Below, in pieces: positions 41,909-49,744 of a stretch of 64,000 bases of DNA. Positions within the stretch are counted from its first letter, which is position 1. Every line of letters begins with the position of its first letter. The notes beneath the pieces are model-generated. The model ran no database searches. It worked only from the letters and a program-made list of their open reading frames with translations, and was not told where the DNA came from. A program made the translations under genes and the position numbers. The stretch is from Methylovirgula ligni (lineage in GTDB: Bacteria > Pseudomonadota > Alphaproteobacteria > Rhizobiales > Beijerinckiaceae). Location: contig NZ_CP025086.1 in the NCBI RefSeq assembly GCF_004135935.1, positions 1,984,001 to 2,048,000 of the forward strand, written 5' to 3'.

Positions 41909-42618
41909 ACGCTATCGAAGGCGTTTTTGAGCCAGGCGCGCATCAAATCCGGCACGCCCGCGCCGATGTCGGCGGCGCCGAAGACGGGGACAAGCCGCAC
42001 GAGTTCCGGGTTTTTGTCGCGTGCCAGAAAGGCACTCGCCCGTGCCAGAAGATCGGCGGCGGGCAGGGGCGATTGCAGCCGTTTCATGCAGGCAATGAGC
42101 GCGCCGTCGAAGACGACGCTCCAGCCCGGCGCTTCAGCAAAATCCGTATCGGTGAAGCCCGTCTCCTCACGCAACTCGCGCCACATGCTGCCTTCGAGAT
42201 CAAGCCTCTCGCCGGCGAGGTCGTCGAGGTCGGGCGTGCCGCAAGGGAAATAGATCTGCCCGGCATTGGCAGTCCAGGGCGCCATTTCGCCGAGCAGATA
42301 GGCGCCGTCAGCCGAGCGGAGCGCCGCCATGGCGAAGAGATTTTTAACTTCGCCCGGCCAGCCGAAATCGCGCCAGGCCTGAAAGGCCTTGTATTCGGCG
42401 ACGAAGCAGGCGCCTTCGAGCCGCGCGGTTGCTGGTGCGGTGCTGAGCGCGATCTTGTCCGTCAGCAGGATCTTGCCGTTGTAGAGCGCGGGATTATCAC
42501 GCAGCCGGCTTTGCCAATTGGCCTCGATCTCCGCGGCGCGCTCGGTCGTGAAATTCCACGGCGCGGTGCTCAGGCGAATGTCGATCGTGGCGATCTCGGC
42601 GATGCGCGCCGTGCTCAC
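41905..42618 (-). CDS. NUDIX hydrolase-like protein
   Basis: A 237-residue protein with a NUDIX core. The RELREETGF segment (about residue 148) matches the REUxEExGU part of the box, but the leading Gly and Glu are not at the usual spacing. ALYNGKILLTDKIAL and AMAALRSADGAYLLGEMAPWTANAGQIYFPCG lead into the domain. The activity is therefore likely but the substrate unknown. Its ATG overlaps the phzF-like stop by 4 bases, so it is coupled to that gene. It ends in a palindrome shared with the convergent neighbour. Confidence 0.78.
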   Translation of the reverse strand: MSTARIAEIATIDIRLSTAPWNFTTERAAEIEANWQSRLRDNPALYNGKILLTDKIALSTAPATARLEGACFVAEYKAFQAWRDFGWPGEVKNLFAMAALRSADGAYLLGEMAPWTANAGQIYFPCGTPDLDDLAGERLDLEGSMWRELREETGFTDTDFAEAPGWSVVFDGALIACMKRLQSPLPAADLLARASAFLARDKNPELVRLVPVFGAADIGAGVPDLMRAWLKNAFDSV

Positions 42619-43526
42619 AGATCGAGCTTTCCTTCGGCGACGATCACGGCCGAGCCGCCGACCGCAGCTTCGACGAGCGCGCCGTTCTCGACATCGAGCG
42701 ACAGCACGATCCGGCTCGGCCGGCCAAGGGCGACACCCTGCAAAAGTGTCAGCGCATGATGGCCGTCGGGCACATCCTCGAACTGCATGACCACACCGGC
42801 GAAGGCCGCCGCCGCTGCGCCGGTCGCGGGATCTTCGTAGACGCCGAGCGTCGGCGCGAACATGCGCGTCTCGAAATCGTGTGAAGCCTCGTCATCGGCC
42901 GCCGCGTAAAGGTAGGCATGCGCCGGTCCTGGCGGCACGAAGGCATCATCGAAGAGATCGAGCCGTGGCCGCGCCGCCGCGAGCGCCGCCAGACTGGCGA
43001 TGGGGACGGTGGTGAACGGCGTGCCGGCGGAAAAGACGGCGGGCTGATGCCGCCCGAAGCCGATGTCCGACGGCGTGAGGCCAAGCGCAGTAGCGATCTT
43101 TTCGCGCGGGCGCGCTTCGGCGATCTGGACGGGCAGTTTCGGCAACGTAAATTCCGCCTGCCGCGCCTGGCCGGAGCGATGGCGCGCGAGGCATGAGACA
43201 TCGCCGACCGCTTCCTCCAGCACGATGCGCACGTCCTGGCTGCGCATCAGGCCCGCAGCGCGCAATTCGCCGATGAGCACGGCGGTGCCGATCGTCGGAT
43301 GTCCGGCGAACGGCAGTTCCGCTTTCGGCGTGAAGATGCGCAGCCGCGCGGTGTTGATTGGATCGCGCGGCGGCAGGACGAAGACCGTTTCCGAGAGATT
43401 GAATTCGGCGGCGATCTTCTGCATCGCCGTCGTGTCGAGCCCGCCGCTTTCGATGACGACCGCGAGCGGATTGCCGGCAAGCGGCCGATCGGTGAAGACG
43501 TCGAGCAGATAATACTGGCGGCGCAA
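42615..43526 (-). CDS. PhzF-family isomerase-like protein
   Basis: Member of the PhzF/YddE family with the diaminopimelate-epimerase-like double fold; 303 residues. The start YYLLDVFTDRPLAGNPLAVV is diagnostic. The catalytic Glu is in FNLSETVFVLPP (about residue 46), and PFAGHPTIGTAVLI follows. MFAPTLGVYEDPATGAAAAAFAG is the late family signature. The true substrate is unknown; phenazine synthesis is not implied, as no phz genes are present. It is coupled to the NUDIX gene by a 4-base overlap. Confidence 0.93.
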   Translation of the reverse strand: MRRQYYLLDVFTDRPLAGNPLAVVIESGGLDTTAMQKIAAEFNLSETVFVLPPRDPINTARLRIFTPKAELPFAGHPTIGTAVLIGELRAAGLMRSQDVRIVLEEAVGDVSCLARHRSGQARQAEFTLPKLPVQIAEARPREKIATALGLTPSDIGFGRHQPAVFSAGTPFTTVPIASLAALAAARPRLDLFDDAFVPPGPAHAYLYAAADDEASHDFETRMFAPTLGVYEDPATGAAAAAFAGVVMQFEDVPDGHHALTLLQGVALGRPSRIVLSLDVENGALVEAAVGGSAVIVAEGKLDL

Positions 43527-43538
43527 GATCGCTCCCGT

Positions 43539-43583
43539 GCATGTTCCGAAAAAGGTGTACGACTTTGTTCGGTGAGAACACGC
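43539..43583. repeat. Diverged palindromic element beside the phzF start
   Basis: GCATGTTCCGAAAAAGG, TGTACGACTTT and GTTCGGTGAGAACACGC form an imperfect palindrome of the GAAAAAG...CTTTTTCGG type. It lies 13 bases upstream of the PhzF start on the minus strand. It resembles the core of family B but is clearly diverged. Confidence 0.5.
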
Positions 43584-43721
43584 TTCTACTTATCGAACGG
43601 GCCACGTCCATGAGGGGCGGTTCCGCACGCGTCAAGCCATTGAAATTCAGGCGCGCGCTCAAAAATCGATCATGCCGCTTGCTTGAGCGGAGTGAGGAGC
43701 ATATTATTATCGCTTCACATG

Positions 43722-43742
43722 CGTAGATTGAAATAATCTACG
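43722..43742. promoter_or_regulatory. Inverted repeat upstream of the rhodanese gene
   Basis: CGTAGATT-GAAAT-AATCTACG is a perfect 8-5-8 inverted repeat in an A/T-rich region (TTATATTAGCGTAAATAAAC follows) 62 bases before the rhodanese start. This is a good operator candidate, as small winged-helix regulators bind such sites near rhodanese genes in other bacteria. No matching regulator gene is adjacent. Confidence 0.5.
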
Positions 43743-43804
43743 TTATATTAGCGTAAATAAACAGAGAGAGCGCGCCGGGCGCGTTCGGAGACTGGATATT
43801 CGAT

Positions 43805-44167
43805 ATGGCTGAGACGCTGACCAAACCGATCGTCGAGGATGTGAGCCTCAAGGATTTGAAAGAGGGGCTCGCCGATGGCTCCATCGTTCTCGTCGATGTG
43901 CGCGAGCCGCACGAATATGCCGCCGGCCGCATACCCGGTTCGACGCTGAACCCGCTGCAGAGCTTCAATACGGAGGCGTTGCCGCCGCCGGAGCCCGGCA
44001 AGCGCATCGTCTTCTCGTGTCGTTCGGGCCGCCGCTCGATCACCGCGCTTGGCTTCGCCCAGGCGGCGGGCCGTAACGACATTCGCGCGCATTATCCCGG
44101 CGGCATCCTCGGTTGGGAAGGCGCCGGCGAGCCGGTGGAAAATGTCGAGTCGGAATTTGGCCGGTAA
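43805..44167 (+). CDS. Single-domain rhodanese
   Basis: Small sulfurtransferase-fold protein of 120 residues without a signal peptide. VLVDVREPHEYAAGRIPGS is the family's first motif. The catalytic loop is FSCRSGRRS with the active cysteine (about residue 76), followed by GGILGWEGAGEP. It can move sulfane sulfur from thiosulfate or persulfides to an acceptor; which acceptor is not known. ATG 43805 follows GGAGACTGGATATTCG. It has its own promoter region with a palindrome and a strong terminator behind it. Confidence 0.92.
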   Translation: MAETLTKPIVEDVSLKDLKEGLADGSIVLVDVREPHEYAAGRIPGSTLNPLQSFNTEALPPPEPGKRIVFSCRSGRRSITALGFAQAAGRNDIRAHYPGGILGWEGAGEPVENVESEFGR

Positions 44168-44185
44168 ATAAATTCCCGGGTCGAT

Positions 44186-44213
44186 AAAAAGGGGCGCCGC
44201 AGCGCCCCTTTTT
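44186..44213. terminator. Strong bidirectional Rho-independent terminator
   Basis: AAAAAGGGGCGC-CGCA-GCGCCCCTTTTT is a perfect 12-bp stem with a 4-base loop, ending in T-runs on both strands. It lies between the rhodanese stop and the stop of the convergent serine protease gene, and should end both transcripts. Confidence 0.93.
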
Positions 44214-44214
44214 C

Positions 44215-45231
44215 TTATCTCTCTTTCAGCGCCACCCAATAGCGCCGCTTGTCCGAACGGCGCAGCACGTCGAGCGGCACGGTCGAGCCGATCTTGTCGG
44301 CGTCGAGCAGGCGCACGAGATCGTCAACGCCTGTCACCGGCTGGCCGGAGACCGCAAGCACGATATCGCCCGTCAGCAAACCGGCGTGGTCGGCCGGACC
44401 GCCCTGTTCGACGGCGGTGATGACGGCACCCGTCGCCTGTTCAAGACCGAGCCGCAGCGCGATCCGGCGCGGCAGCGGGATCGTGCCGCCGCCAATGCCG
44501 AGCGCGGCGCGGCGCACGCGGCCGTGGCGGATGATCTCCCCGAGCACAAAGCGGGCGGTGTTGGCCGCGACGGCGAAACAAATGCCCTGTGCGCCGGCGA
44601 TCATCGCCGTATTGATGCCGATGACCTCGCCGTTGGACGAGACGAGCGGGCCACCGGAATTGCCGGGATTCAACGCCGCGTCGGTCTGGATCACGTCGTC
44701 GATGAGCCGGCCGGATTTCGACCGCAGCGAGCGGCCGAGCGCCGAGACGATGCCGGCCGTCACCGTGGCGTCGAAGCCGAGCGGATTGCCGATGGCAATG
44801 GCGATCTCGCCGCGCTTTAGCGCCTTTGAATCGCCGAGCGCCGCGAAGGGCAGAGTGGTGTCGGCATCGACGCGCACGAGCGCGAGGTCGGTATCGGGGT
44901 CATCGCCGAGGACACGCGCGGACAGATTGCGTCCGTCGAGCGTGGTGATCTCGGCGCGCTTGCCGCCTTGCACGACATGGCTGTTGGTCAGGATCAGCCC
45001 GTCGGGCGAAACGATGACGCCGGAGCCCGAGCCGCCATGCTTGCCGTCGCCGCGGCGGATGTCGATCCGCACGACGGCAGCGCCGACGCGCTCCACGACG
45101 CCCGCGACCGTCTGCGAATAGGCATCGAGAAGCCGCGCGTCGTCCAGCGCCGGCGCCTCAGGGGCGCTCGCGGTCACGTCCGCATTTTCGTGCGTTTCAT
45201 CCAGCAGAAATGTGGTTGGGTTGTCGAACAT
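44215..45231 (-). CDS. DegP/HtrA-like serine protease with PDZ domain
   Basis: An S1C protease of 338 residues. The catalytic triad is visible as TNSHVV (His about 85), DTDLAL (Asp about 115) and NPGNSGGPL (Ser about 192). A PDZ domain follows from about residue 240 (GAVITAVEQGGPADHAGLLTGDIVLAVSG). Unlike classical HtrA it has no signal peptide or membrane segment; the N-terminus is acidic and polar (DNPTTFLLDETHENAD). It may act in the cytoplasm or leave by another route. ATG 45231 follows AAAGGAC; longer starts to 45333 look unlikely. A strong terminator follows. Confidence 0.88.
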   Translation of the reverse strand: MFDNPTTFLLDETHENADVTASAPEAPALDDARLLDAYSQTVAGVVERVGAAVVRIDIRRGDGKHGGSGSGVIVSPDGLILTNSHVVQGGKRAEITTLDGRNLSARVLGDDPDTDLALVRVDADTTLPFAALGDSKALKRGEIAIAIGNPLGFDATVTAGIVSALGRSLRSKSGRLIDDVIQTDAALNPGNSGGPLVSSNGEVIGINTAMIAGAQGICFAVAANTARFVLGEIIRHGRVRRAALGIGGGTIPLPRRIALRLGLEQATGAVITAVEQGGPADHAGLLTGDIVLAVSGQPVTGVDDLVRLLDADKIGSTVPLDVLRRSDKRRYWVALKER

Positions 45232-45367
45232 TGAAGTCCTTTCGTTGGACATAGATGTAGGTACGCCTTTGTCCGATAAAAGGTCTGCGAACTCGCCTTC
45301 TGCGCGGTTGGCTTCTGCCCTCTGCGGGCGCAAACTTCGCCGCAGCGATTCGCGGAAGGAGCAGGCG

Positions 45368-45958
45368 ATGGCGATGATCCCGCCGCCCGAGGGTTTGAGT
45401 GCGGAGGATTACGATGCCATCGAGGCCGCGGTGGTCGAGACGGTGCGCGGGCGCTGGTTCCTCGCCGAATATACGCGCCGCAGCCGCGTCGACGAGTTGC
45501 GGCAGATGCTCGACGGTCTTGCCCGGCTCGAGCTGACGATGCGCGAGCAGCAGCAGCTTCCGGCCGATCCGTCGATCCGCCTTCTGGTCCAGCGGCTGAA
45601 AGATGTTTCGCAAAGGCTCGAGGCTGTCGCCGGCGAGATGCGCGCCGATGGCGTCGAGGCGCATTATTGCGCCGATATCGAAGCGCAGGCGCGTGCGGTT
45701 TCCGGACTTTTGCGCAGCCCGCCGCAGGTCAGGCTCGATACGCCCAAGCTCGATGCGCCCAAGGTAGCCGATGTCCGACCCGCGCCGCCGGAACCTTTGC
45801 CGCCGCCTCCCGCACCCATCGCGCAAACCATGCCCGAGCCGGCGCGCTCCGCCGCGCTGGCTCACTCCAGGCCAGTGCCGCCCGGCGTCGATCAAGGTGC
45901 GGCGCTTACCCGGCTCGACCGGCTTTCGACGGCCGAGAAGGTCGCGCTTTTCAACTAG
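45368..45958 (+). CDS. Protein of unknown function with Pro-rich tail
   Basis: A 196-residue cytoplasmic protein. The first ~110 residues are helical and contain YDAIEAAVVETVRGRWFLAEYTRRSR, a stretch I associate with a family conserved in Hyphomicrobiales but whose function I cannot name. A linker of Pro and Ala (PAPPEPLPPPPAPIA) follows, then a short conserved-looking end LTRLDRLSTAEKVALFN. ATG 45368 has AAGGAG ahead of it; the open frame reaches back to 45212, but that is upstream of the divergent promoter. It is divergent from the DegP-like gene. Confidence 0.65.
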   Translation: MAMIPPPEGLSAEDYDAIEAAVVETVRGRWFLAEYTRRSRVDELRQMLDGLARLELTMREQQQLPADPSIRLLVQRLKDVSQRLEAVAGEMRADGVEAHYCADIEAQARAVSGLLRSPPQVRLDTPKLDAPKVADVRPAPPEPLPPPPAPIAQTMPEPARSAALAHSRPVPPGVDQGAALTRLDRLSTAEKVALFN

Positions 45959-46039
45959 CGCGGGATTTTGAGTAGGAAATTTGGCGGAAGGTTTCCTGCC
46001 GGAAACGTCAGGATTTGGCTTGTCGGAAAGGAGAGAGCC

Positions 46040-46225
46040 ATGATGCAGTTCGTTATGGGAGTCCTTGTTGGAATCCTGGTGACCGTCAGCGCGGCGCTTT
46101 GGGCCGACTCCGGCCGCGCCCCGGTCTGTCCGGCTGGCGCCGGCTGTCCGATCGTCAACTGGGACGAGGCGCGTGATCGCTACGAGCACCTGAGGGATGA
46201 ATTCGGCTTGGGCGGCCGTCGCTAG
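46040..46225 (+). CDS. Small single-span membrane protein of unknown function
   Basis: A 61-residue protein. MQFVMGVLVGILVTVSAALWADSG is a membrane helix or uncleaved signal. The outside part has two cysteines (PVCPAGAGCPIVNW) and a charged helix (DEARDRYEHLRDEFG). AAAGGAGAG just upstream decides the ATG at 46040; the frame extends upstream without a ribosome site. It follows the unknown Pro-rich protein by about 80 bases, so they may share a transcript. No family is recognised. Confidence 0.6.
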   Translation: MMQFVMGVLVGILVTVSAALWADSGRAPVCPAGAGCPIVNWDEARDRYEHLRDEFGLGGRR

Positions 46226-46282
46226 CCTTGTGCAGACCACGCTTTCGTTCGATATTCCAAACGGAATCGTCTAGTATCCGGG

Positions 46283-46924
46283 ATGGTTGGGTTTCCGGAG
46301 GCGCATGTGGGTATCGAGGGTCGCGATAAGGCGAAGGCGCTGGAAGCGGGCGCGCTCGCGGTTTCCGGCCAGCTCGGCAAGACTGTTCAGCGTCTGCGCA
46401 AGTCGTACAGCCTTTCGCTTTCCGAACTTTCCGAACAGTCCGGCGTCGCCAAGTCGATCATCAGCCAGATCGAGCGCAACGAAACCAATCCGACGCTCGC
46501 CACCATCTGGCGGCTGGCGCAGGCGCTCGATGTGTCGATCGAGGGCGTGTTGCAGGTCAGCGAGGACGAGCCCTTCCTCGAAAAATCGACCAGAGGCGAC
46601 ACGCCGATCCTCGTCTCCGATGACGGCAAGTGCCGGCTTGAGATCTTCGGCTGGATCAAGACCGTCGAATGGCTGCAATGGTACGGCTTTCATGCCGAGC
46701 CCGGCGGCGTGCTCTCGTCGGATCCGCACCAGCGCGGTTCGGTCGAATGTCTTTCGGTGACCGAGGGCGAGCTGGAGGTCGAGGTCGCGGGCAGCATCGA
46801 GCACGCCAAAGCGGGCGAAACTCTGCGCTACAGATGCGACCGGCCGCACGTCATCCGCAACCATGGCGACAGGCCGGCCGCGGCGATGATGGTCTGCATC
46901 CTAAAAGCCGCGGCGATGGAATAG
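46283..46924 (+). CDS. XRE-family regulator with C-terminal cupin
   Basis: A 213-residue regulator. The HTH spans about residues 30-85 (GKTVQRLRKSYSLSLSELSEQSGVAKSIISQIERNETNPTLATIWRLAQAL, in pieces). The cupin from about residue 140 includes VECLSVTEGELEVEV and AGETLRYRCDRPHVIRN, the form that often binds small metabolites. It is similar in layout to regulators of amino-acid or polyamine metabolism. The target is not evident; it stands alone. A 53-bp tandem repeat array follows its stop. Confidence 0.87.
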   Translation: MVGFPEAHVGIEGRDKAKALEAGALAVSGQLGKTVQRLRKSYSLSLSELSEQSGVAKSIISQIERNETNPTLATIWRLAQALDVSIEGVLQVSEDEPFLEKSTRGDTPILVSDDGKCRLEIFGWIKTVEWLQWYGFHAEPGGVLSSDPHQRGSVECLSVTEGELEVEVAGSIEHAKAGETLRYRCDRPHVIRNHGDRPAAAMMVCILKAAAME

Positions 46925-47071
46925 CATGATCCCGAAAAGTTGCAGACTTTTCGGAGAAGATCATGCGGCTCAGAAAAGCTGATCCCGAAAAGTTGCAGAC
47001 TTTTCGGAGAAGATCATGCGGCTCAGAAAAGCTGATCCCGAAAAGTTGCAGACTTTCAGACGAGATCACGC
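46924..47071. repeat. Palindromic repeat family B, tandem array with 53-bp period
   Basis: Units start at 46928, 46981 and 47034, an exact 53-base period. Each reads GATCCCGAAAAGTTGCAGAC, then TTTTCGGAGAAGATCATGC, with linker GGCTCAGAAAAGCT. The arms GCATGATC and GATCATGC and the inner AAAAGT/ACTTTT make each unit a hairpin. The third unit is cut short, and the stop codon of the following minus-strand channel gene (47066-47068) is within it. Confidence 0.9.
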
Positions 47072-47938
47072 GGCGGGACGGCCTTTGCCGCGCGGGCGCA
47101 GAGCGCCGCCGCAATGCGGGCAGATGAATTCGTCGTCCTCATGGAGCGGAGCGCGGCGCAGCCGGAGCTGGTTGAGATAACCGGCGGTGATAAGGCCGGA
47201 AAACAGCGCCAGCGTGCCGATGCCGACGATCGAGACGATGCCGCCGAGGATGCGTCCTAACGTCGTCATTGGCACCATATCGCCGTAGCCGACGGTGGTG
47301 ACGGTCTCGATCGCCCACCACATCGCGGCGGGGATCGAGGAAAAGACAGCCGGCTGCACGTCGCCCTCGATCATGTACATCAGCGCGGCACTGATCGTCA
47401 GCGTCAAGAAGAGCACGAAGATGATCGCGGCGATGGCGCGCGCTTCTTCGCGCAAAACCGCCCAGAGCAGGCTGAAGACGTGCGAATGACGGGTGAGCTT
47501 GATCATCCGCAGCAGCCGCAGCAGCCGCAGCACGCGCAGATCGACGGCGCCGAAGAAGCCGAGCAGGGCGGGCAGCACCGCGACGAGATCGATGAGCGGG
47601 AAGAAGCCGCGCATATAGTGCAGCCGGCCCCAGACCGGGTTGCGGAACTTGCCGCTCCGATAATCGACCGCCGTCCAGACCCGCAGGACATATTCGAGCG
47701 CGAAGATCGCGGTCGCGACGCGCTCGATCGTCACGAAGGTGGTGGCGTAACGGCTGTTGAGCCAGCCGACGGATTCGAGCACCACCGCCAGGACATTGAA
47801 GATGATGAGGGCGGCGAGCGCGGTGTTGAAGATGCGAACGGCCAGCGTGCGCGGCGCGTTGTCGTCGAACAGCCCGCTCAAGCGGGCGCGAAACGGAATT
47901 TCCCGGCGTTGCAACATCTCGGTTGGCTCTGACGTCAT
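47066..47938 (-). CDS. Voltage-gated-type potassium channel
   Basis: Six-helix K+ channel of the Kv type, 290 residues. The S4 voltage sensor is LRVLRLLRLLRMIKLTRHSH with Arg at every third position (about residue 135). The pore has WWAIETVTTVGYGDMVPMTTLGR with the selectivity filter TVGYGD (about residue 213). The C-terminus has the short metal-site-like FICPHCGGALRPRGKG with one CxxC pair. ATG 47938 has no good ribosome site; ATG 47962 is possible. Its stop codon lies in a family B repeat. The dipeptide epimerase gene is 52 bases upstream on the same strand. Confidence 0.88.
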   Translation of the reverse strand: MTSEPTEMLQRREIPFRARLSGLFDDNAPRTLAVRIFNTALAALIIFNVLAVVLESVGWLNSRYATTFVTIERVATAIFALEYVLRVWTAVDYRSGKFRNPVWGRLHYMRGFFPLIDLVAVLPALLGFFGAVDLRVLRLLRLLRMIKLTRHSHVFSLLWAVLREEARAIAAIIFVLFLTLTISAALMYMIEGDVQPAVFSSIPAAMWWAIETVTTVGYGDMVPMTTLGRILGGIVSIVGIGTLALFSGLITAGYLNQLRLRRAPLHEDDEFICPHCGGALRPRGKGRPAA

Positions 47939-47990
47939 GACTAATCGGTGGCGCAGCAGCATGAAGCATTTTTGAAGCTGCCGGACCAGC

Positions 47991-48974
47991 CTAGCCCCAA
48001 AGTGCCGGCGCGGCCGGAAAGACGCGCGCGCCCTCGTAAAGCAGGCCGTCGGGCCGGTCGCGCGCCAGCAGCAGCGGGCCGTCGAGATCGACATAGCGCG
48101 CCCGCCCGGCGAGGAGCAGGGCGGGGGCCATAGCGAGCGAGCTTGCCACCATACAGCCGATCATGAGTTGCAAGCCGAGCGCCTCGGCCGCTGTCGCCAG
48201 CGCCAGCGCCTCGGTCAGGCCGCCGGTCTTGTCGAGCTTGATGTTGATCGCCTCATAACGCCCGCGCAGATGGGCGAGGTCGGCGCGGTCGTGCAGGCTT
48301 TCATCGGCGCAGAGCGGGACGGGATGGGCGATTTCCGCCAAAATCGCGTCCTCGCCGGCGGGCAACGGCTGTTCGATCAGAGCGACGCCCTGCGCCACGC
48401 AGGCGGCGAGGTTGGCGTCGAGGTTCGCCGCCGACCAGGCTTCGTTGGCATCGACGATCAAGGTGGCGGCGGGTACGGCGGCGCGGACCGCGGCAAGCCG
48501 TTCGGCGTCGCCGTCGCCGGCGAGTTTGAGCTTCAGCAAGGGCCGGTTCGCGGCTCTGGCGGCCGCCGCCATCGCCTCGGGCGTGCCGAGCGAGAGCGTA
48601 TAGGCGGTGACGACCGGCTCTGGCGGCGCGAGCCCGGCGAGTTCGAAGGCGGACAGGCCCTGTATCTTGGCTTCGAGATCCCAAAGCGCGCAATCGAGCG
48701 CGTTGCGCGCCGCGCCGTGCGGCAGAAGACGCTGCAAGGCGTCGCGGCCTGTTCCGGTTTCGATGTCGTGGCGTAGACTTTCGATCTGCGCGACGACACT
48801 CTCGATGCTCTCGCCATAGCGCGCGTAGGGCACGCATTCGCCCCGGCCGCGATGGCCACCGGCTTCGATCGTCGCGACGACGGTGACGGCTTCGGTCTTG
48901 GCGCCGCGCGAGATGACGAAGGCGCCGGCGATGGGAAAGCGTTCGACCGCGATGTTGAGGTGTCGCGCGGTCAC
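47991..48974 (-). CDS. Dipeptide epimerase (enolase superfamily)
   Basis: L-Ala-D/L-Glu epimerase-type enzyme of 327 residues, probably for murein-peptide recycling. The catalytic lysines are in LLKLKLAG (KxK, about residue 149) and INIKLDKTGGL (about residue 247). Metal ligands are in IVDANEAW (Asp), IEQPL (Glu) and CADESLH (Asp). GECVPYARYGESIESV at the N-terminus is typical of the group. The start is ATG 48974, 8 bases after the lipoprotein gene stop, so both are likely co-transcribed. Confidence 0.9.
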   Translation of the reverse strand: MTARHLNIAVERFPIAGAFVISRGAKTEAVTVVATIEAGGHRGRGECVPYARYGESIESVVAQIESLRHDIETGTGRDALQRLLPHGAARNALDCALWDLEAKIQGLSAFELAGLAPPEPVVTAYTLSLGTPEAMAAAARAANRPLLKLKLAGDGDAERLAAVRAAVPAATLIVDANEAWSAANLDANLAACVAQGVALIEQPLPAGEDAILAEIAHPVPLCADESLHDRADLAHLRGRYEAINIKLDKTGGLTEALALATAAEALGLQLMIGCMVASSLAMAPALLLAGRARYVDLDGPLLLARDRPDGLLYEGARVFPAAPALWG

Positions 48975-48981
48975 AGCGCCA

Positions 48982-49656
48982 TCAGTCAGCGCCGGCTGCG
49001 GCGCCAGCGGCGGGGTGATGGCGGTGGTGCGCGGGCCGGCCGCCCCCGACCTTGCTGTTGGCTTCAGAATCGAAGCCGATCTTGATCATGTAGTCCTGAT
49101 CCGGAAATTTGCTCGTCACCGGCACGCTGAGCGGGTCGGTCACGATCGTGAACGGTCCTTCCGTTCCTCCGGCCGGAACGGCGGCGGGAACCTGATAGAG
49201 CTTGCTGATGGTGGCGGACCCATCGGCGCGATTGACGACGACGACGCGGATGGGCGCGGGATATGTACCGGGCGTGCCGGCGGGGCCGAGCAGGACGCGG
49301 CCTTCGACGCCGACCTTCATTTGATATTGATTATTGAAGACTTGGCAGTCGCGCGCGAAATTGATGATCGAGAATTGATAACGCACATTGGCGTTGGAGC
49401 GATCGTCGCCCGGCCCATAAACGCGATCGTCCGCCGTCCCGTCCTGGATGCCAATTTCCGGACATTTGATCGGCGCGAAGGGCTCAGGCTGTGATGGGAG
49501 TGGCTTGAATCGCACCATCGACCAGAGATTGCTCCACTTGGCTTGGCTGCTGTCGTCGACATCGAAACTTCCGGGATTCCGGCCGCAGCCGCCAAGCGCC
49601 GCCGCGCCGGCTAGAAAAAGCGCTACCGCCGAACTTACCTGCGCACGCTTCTGCAT
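48982..49656 (-). CDS. Lipoprotein of unknown function
   Basis: A 224-residue protein with a lipoprotein signal (SSAVALFLAGAAALGGCG, lipobox LGGC). The mature part begins GRNPGSFDVDDSSQ and has a beta-rich middle, with YQFSIINFARDCQVFNNQYQMKVGVEGRVLLGP and the C-terminal YMIKIGFDSEA. It ends in a His/Ala-rich tail. Conserved-looking cysteines are at KCPEIGI and RDCQVF. No family is recognised. It sits 8 bases upstream of the dipeptide epimerase on the same strand, which hints at a cell-envelope role. This is inference only. Confidence 0.72.
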   Translation of the reverse strand: MQKRAQVSSAVALFLAGAAALGGCGRNPGSFDVDDSSQAKWSNLWSMVRFKPLPSQPEPFAPIKCPEIGIQDGTADDRVYGPGDDRSNANVRYQFSIINFARDCQVFNNQYQMKVGVEGRVLLGPAGTPGTYPAPIRVVVVNRADGSATISKLYQVPAAVPAGGTEGPFTIVTDPLSVPVTSKFPDQDYMIKIGFDSEANSKVGGGRPAHHRHHPAAGAAAGAD

Positions 49657-49744
49657 GTCCCCCTCACTCCGATTTTACCCAACGCCAGACTATTTACGGC
49701 ATAAACTTTTCCGAGCGGTCAGCAATCTTTTCGGCAGACGCGCT

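Noticed and set aside
46928-47071. Tandem 53-bp units as a CRISPR array
   Set aside because: The whole unit repeats with no variable spacers, and no cas genes are near. It is a tandem palindromic repeat.
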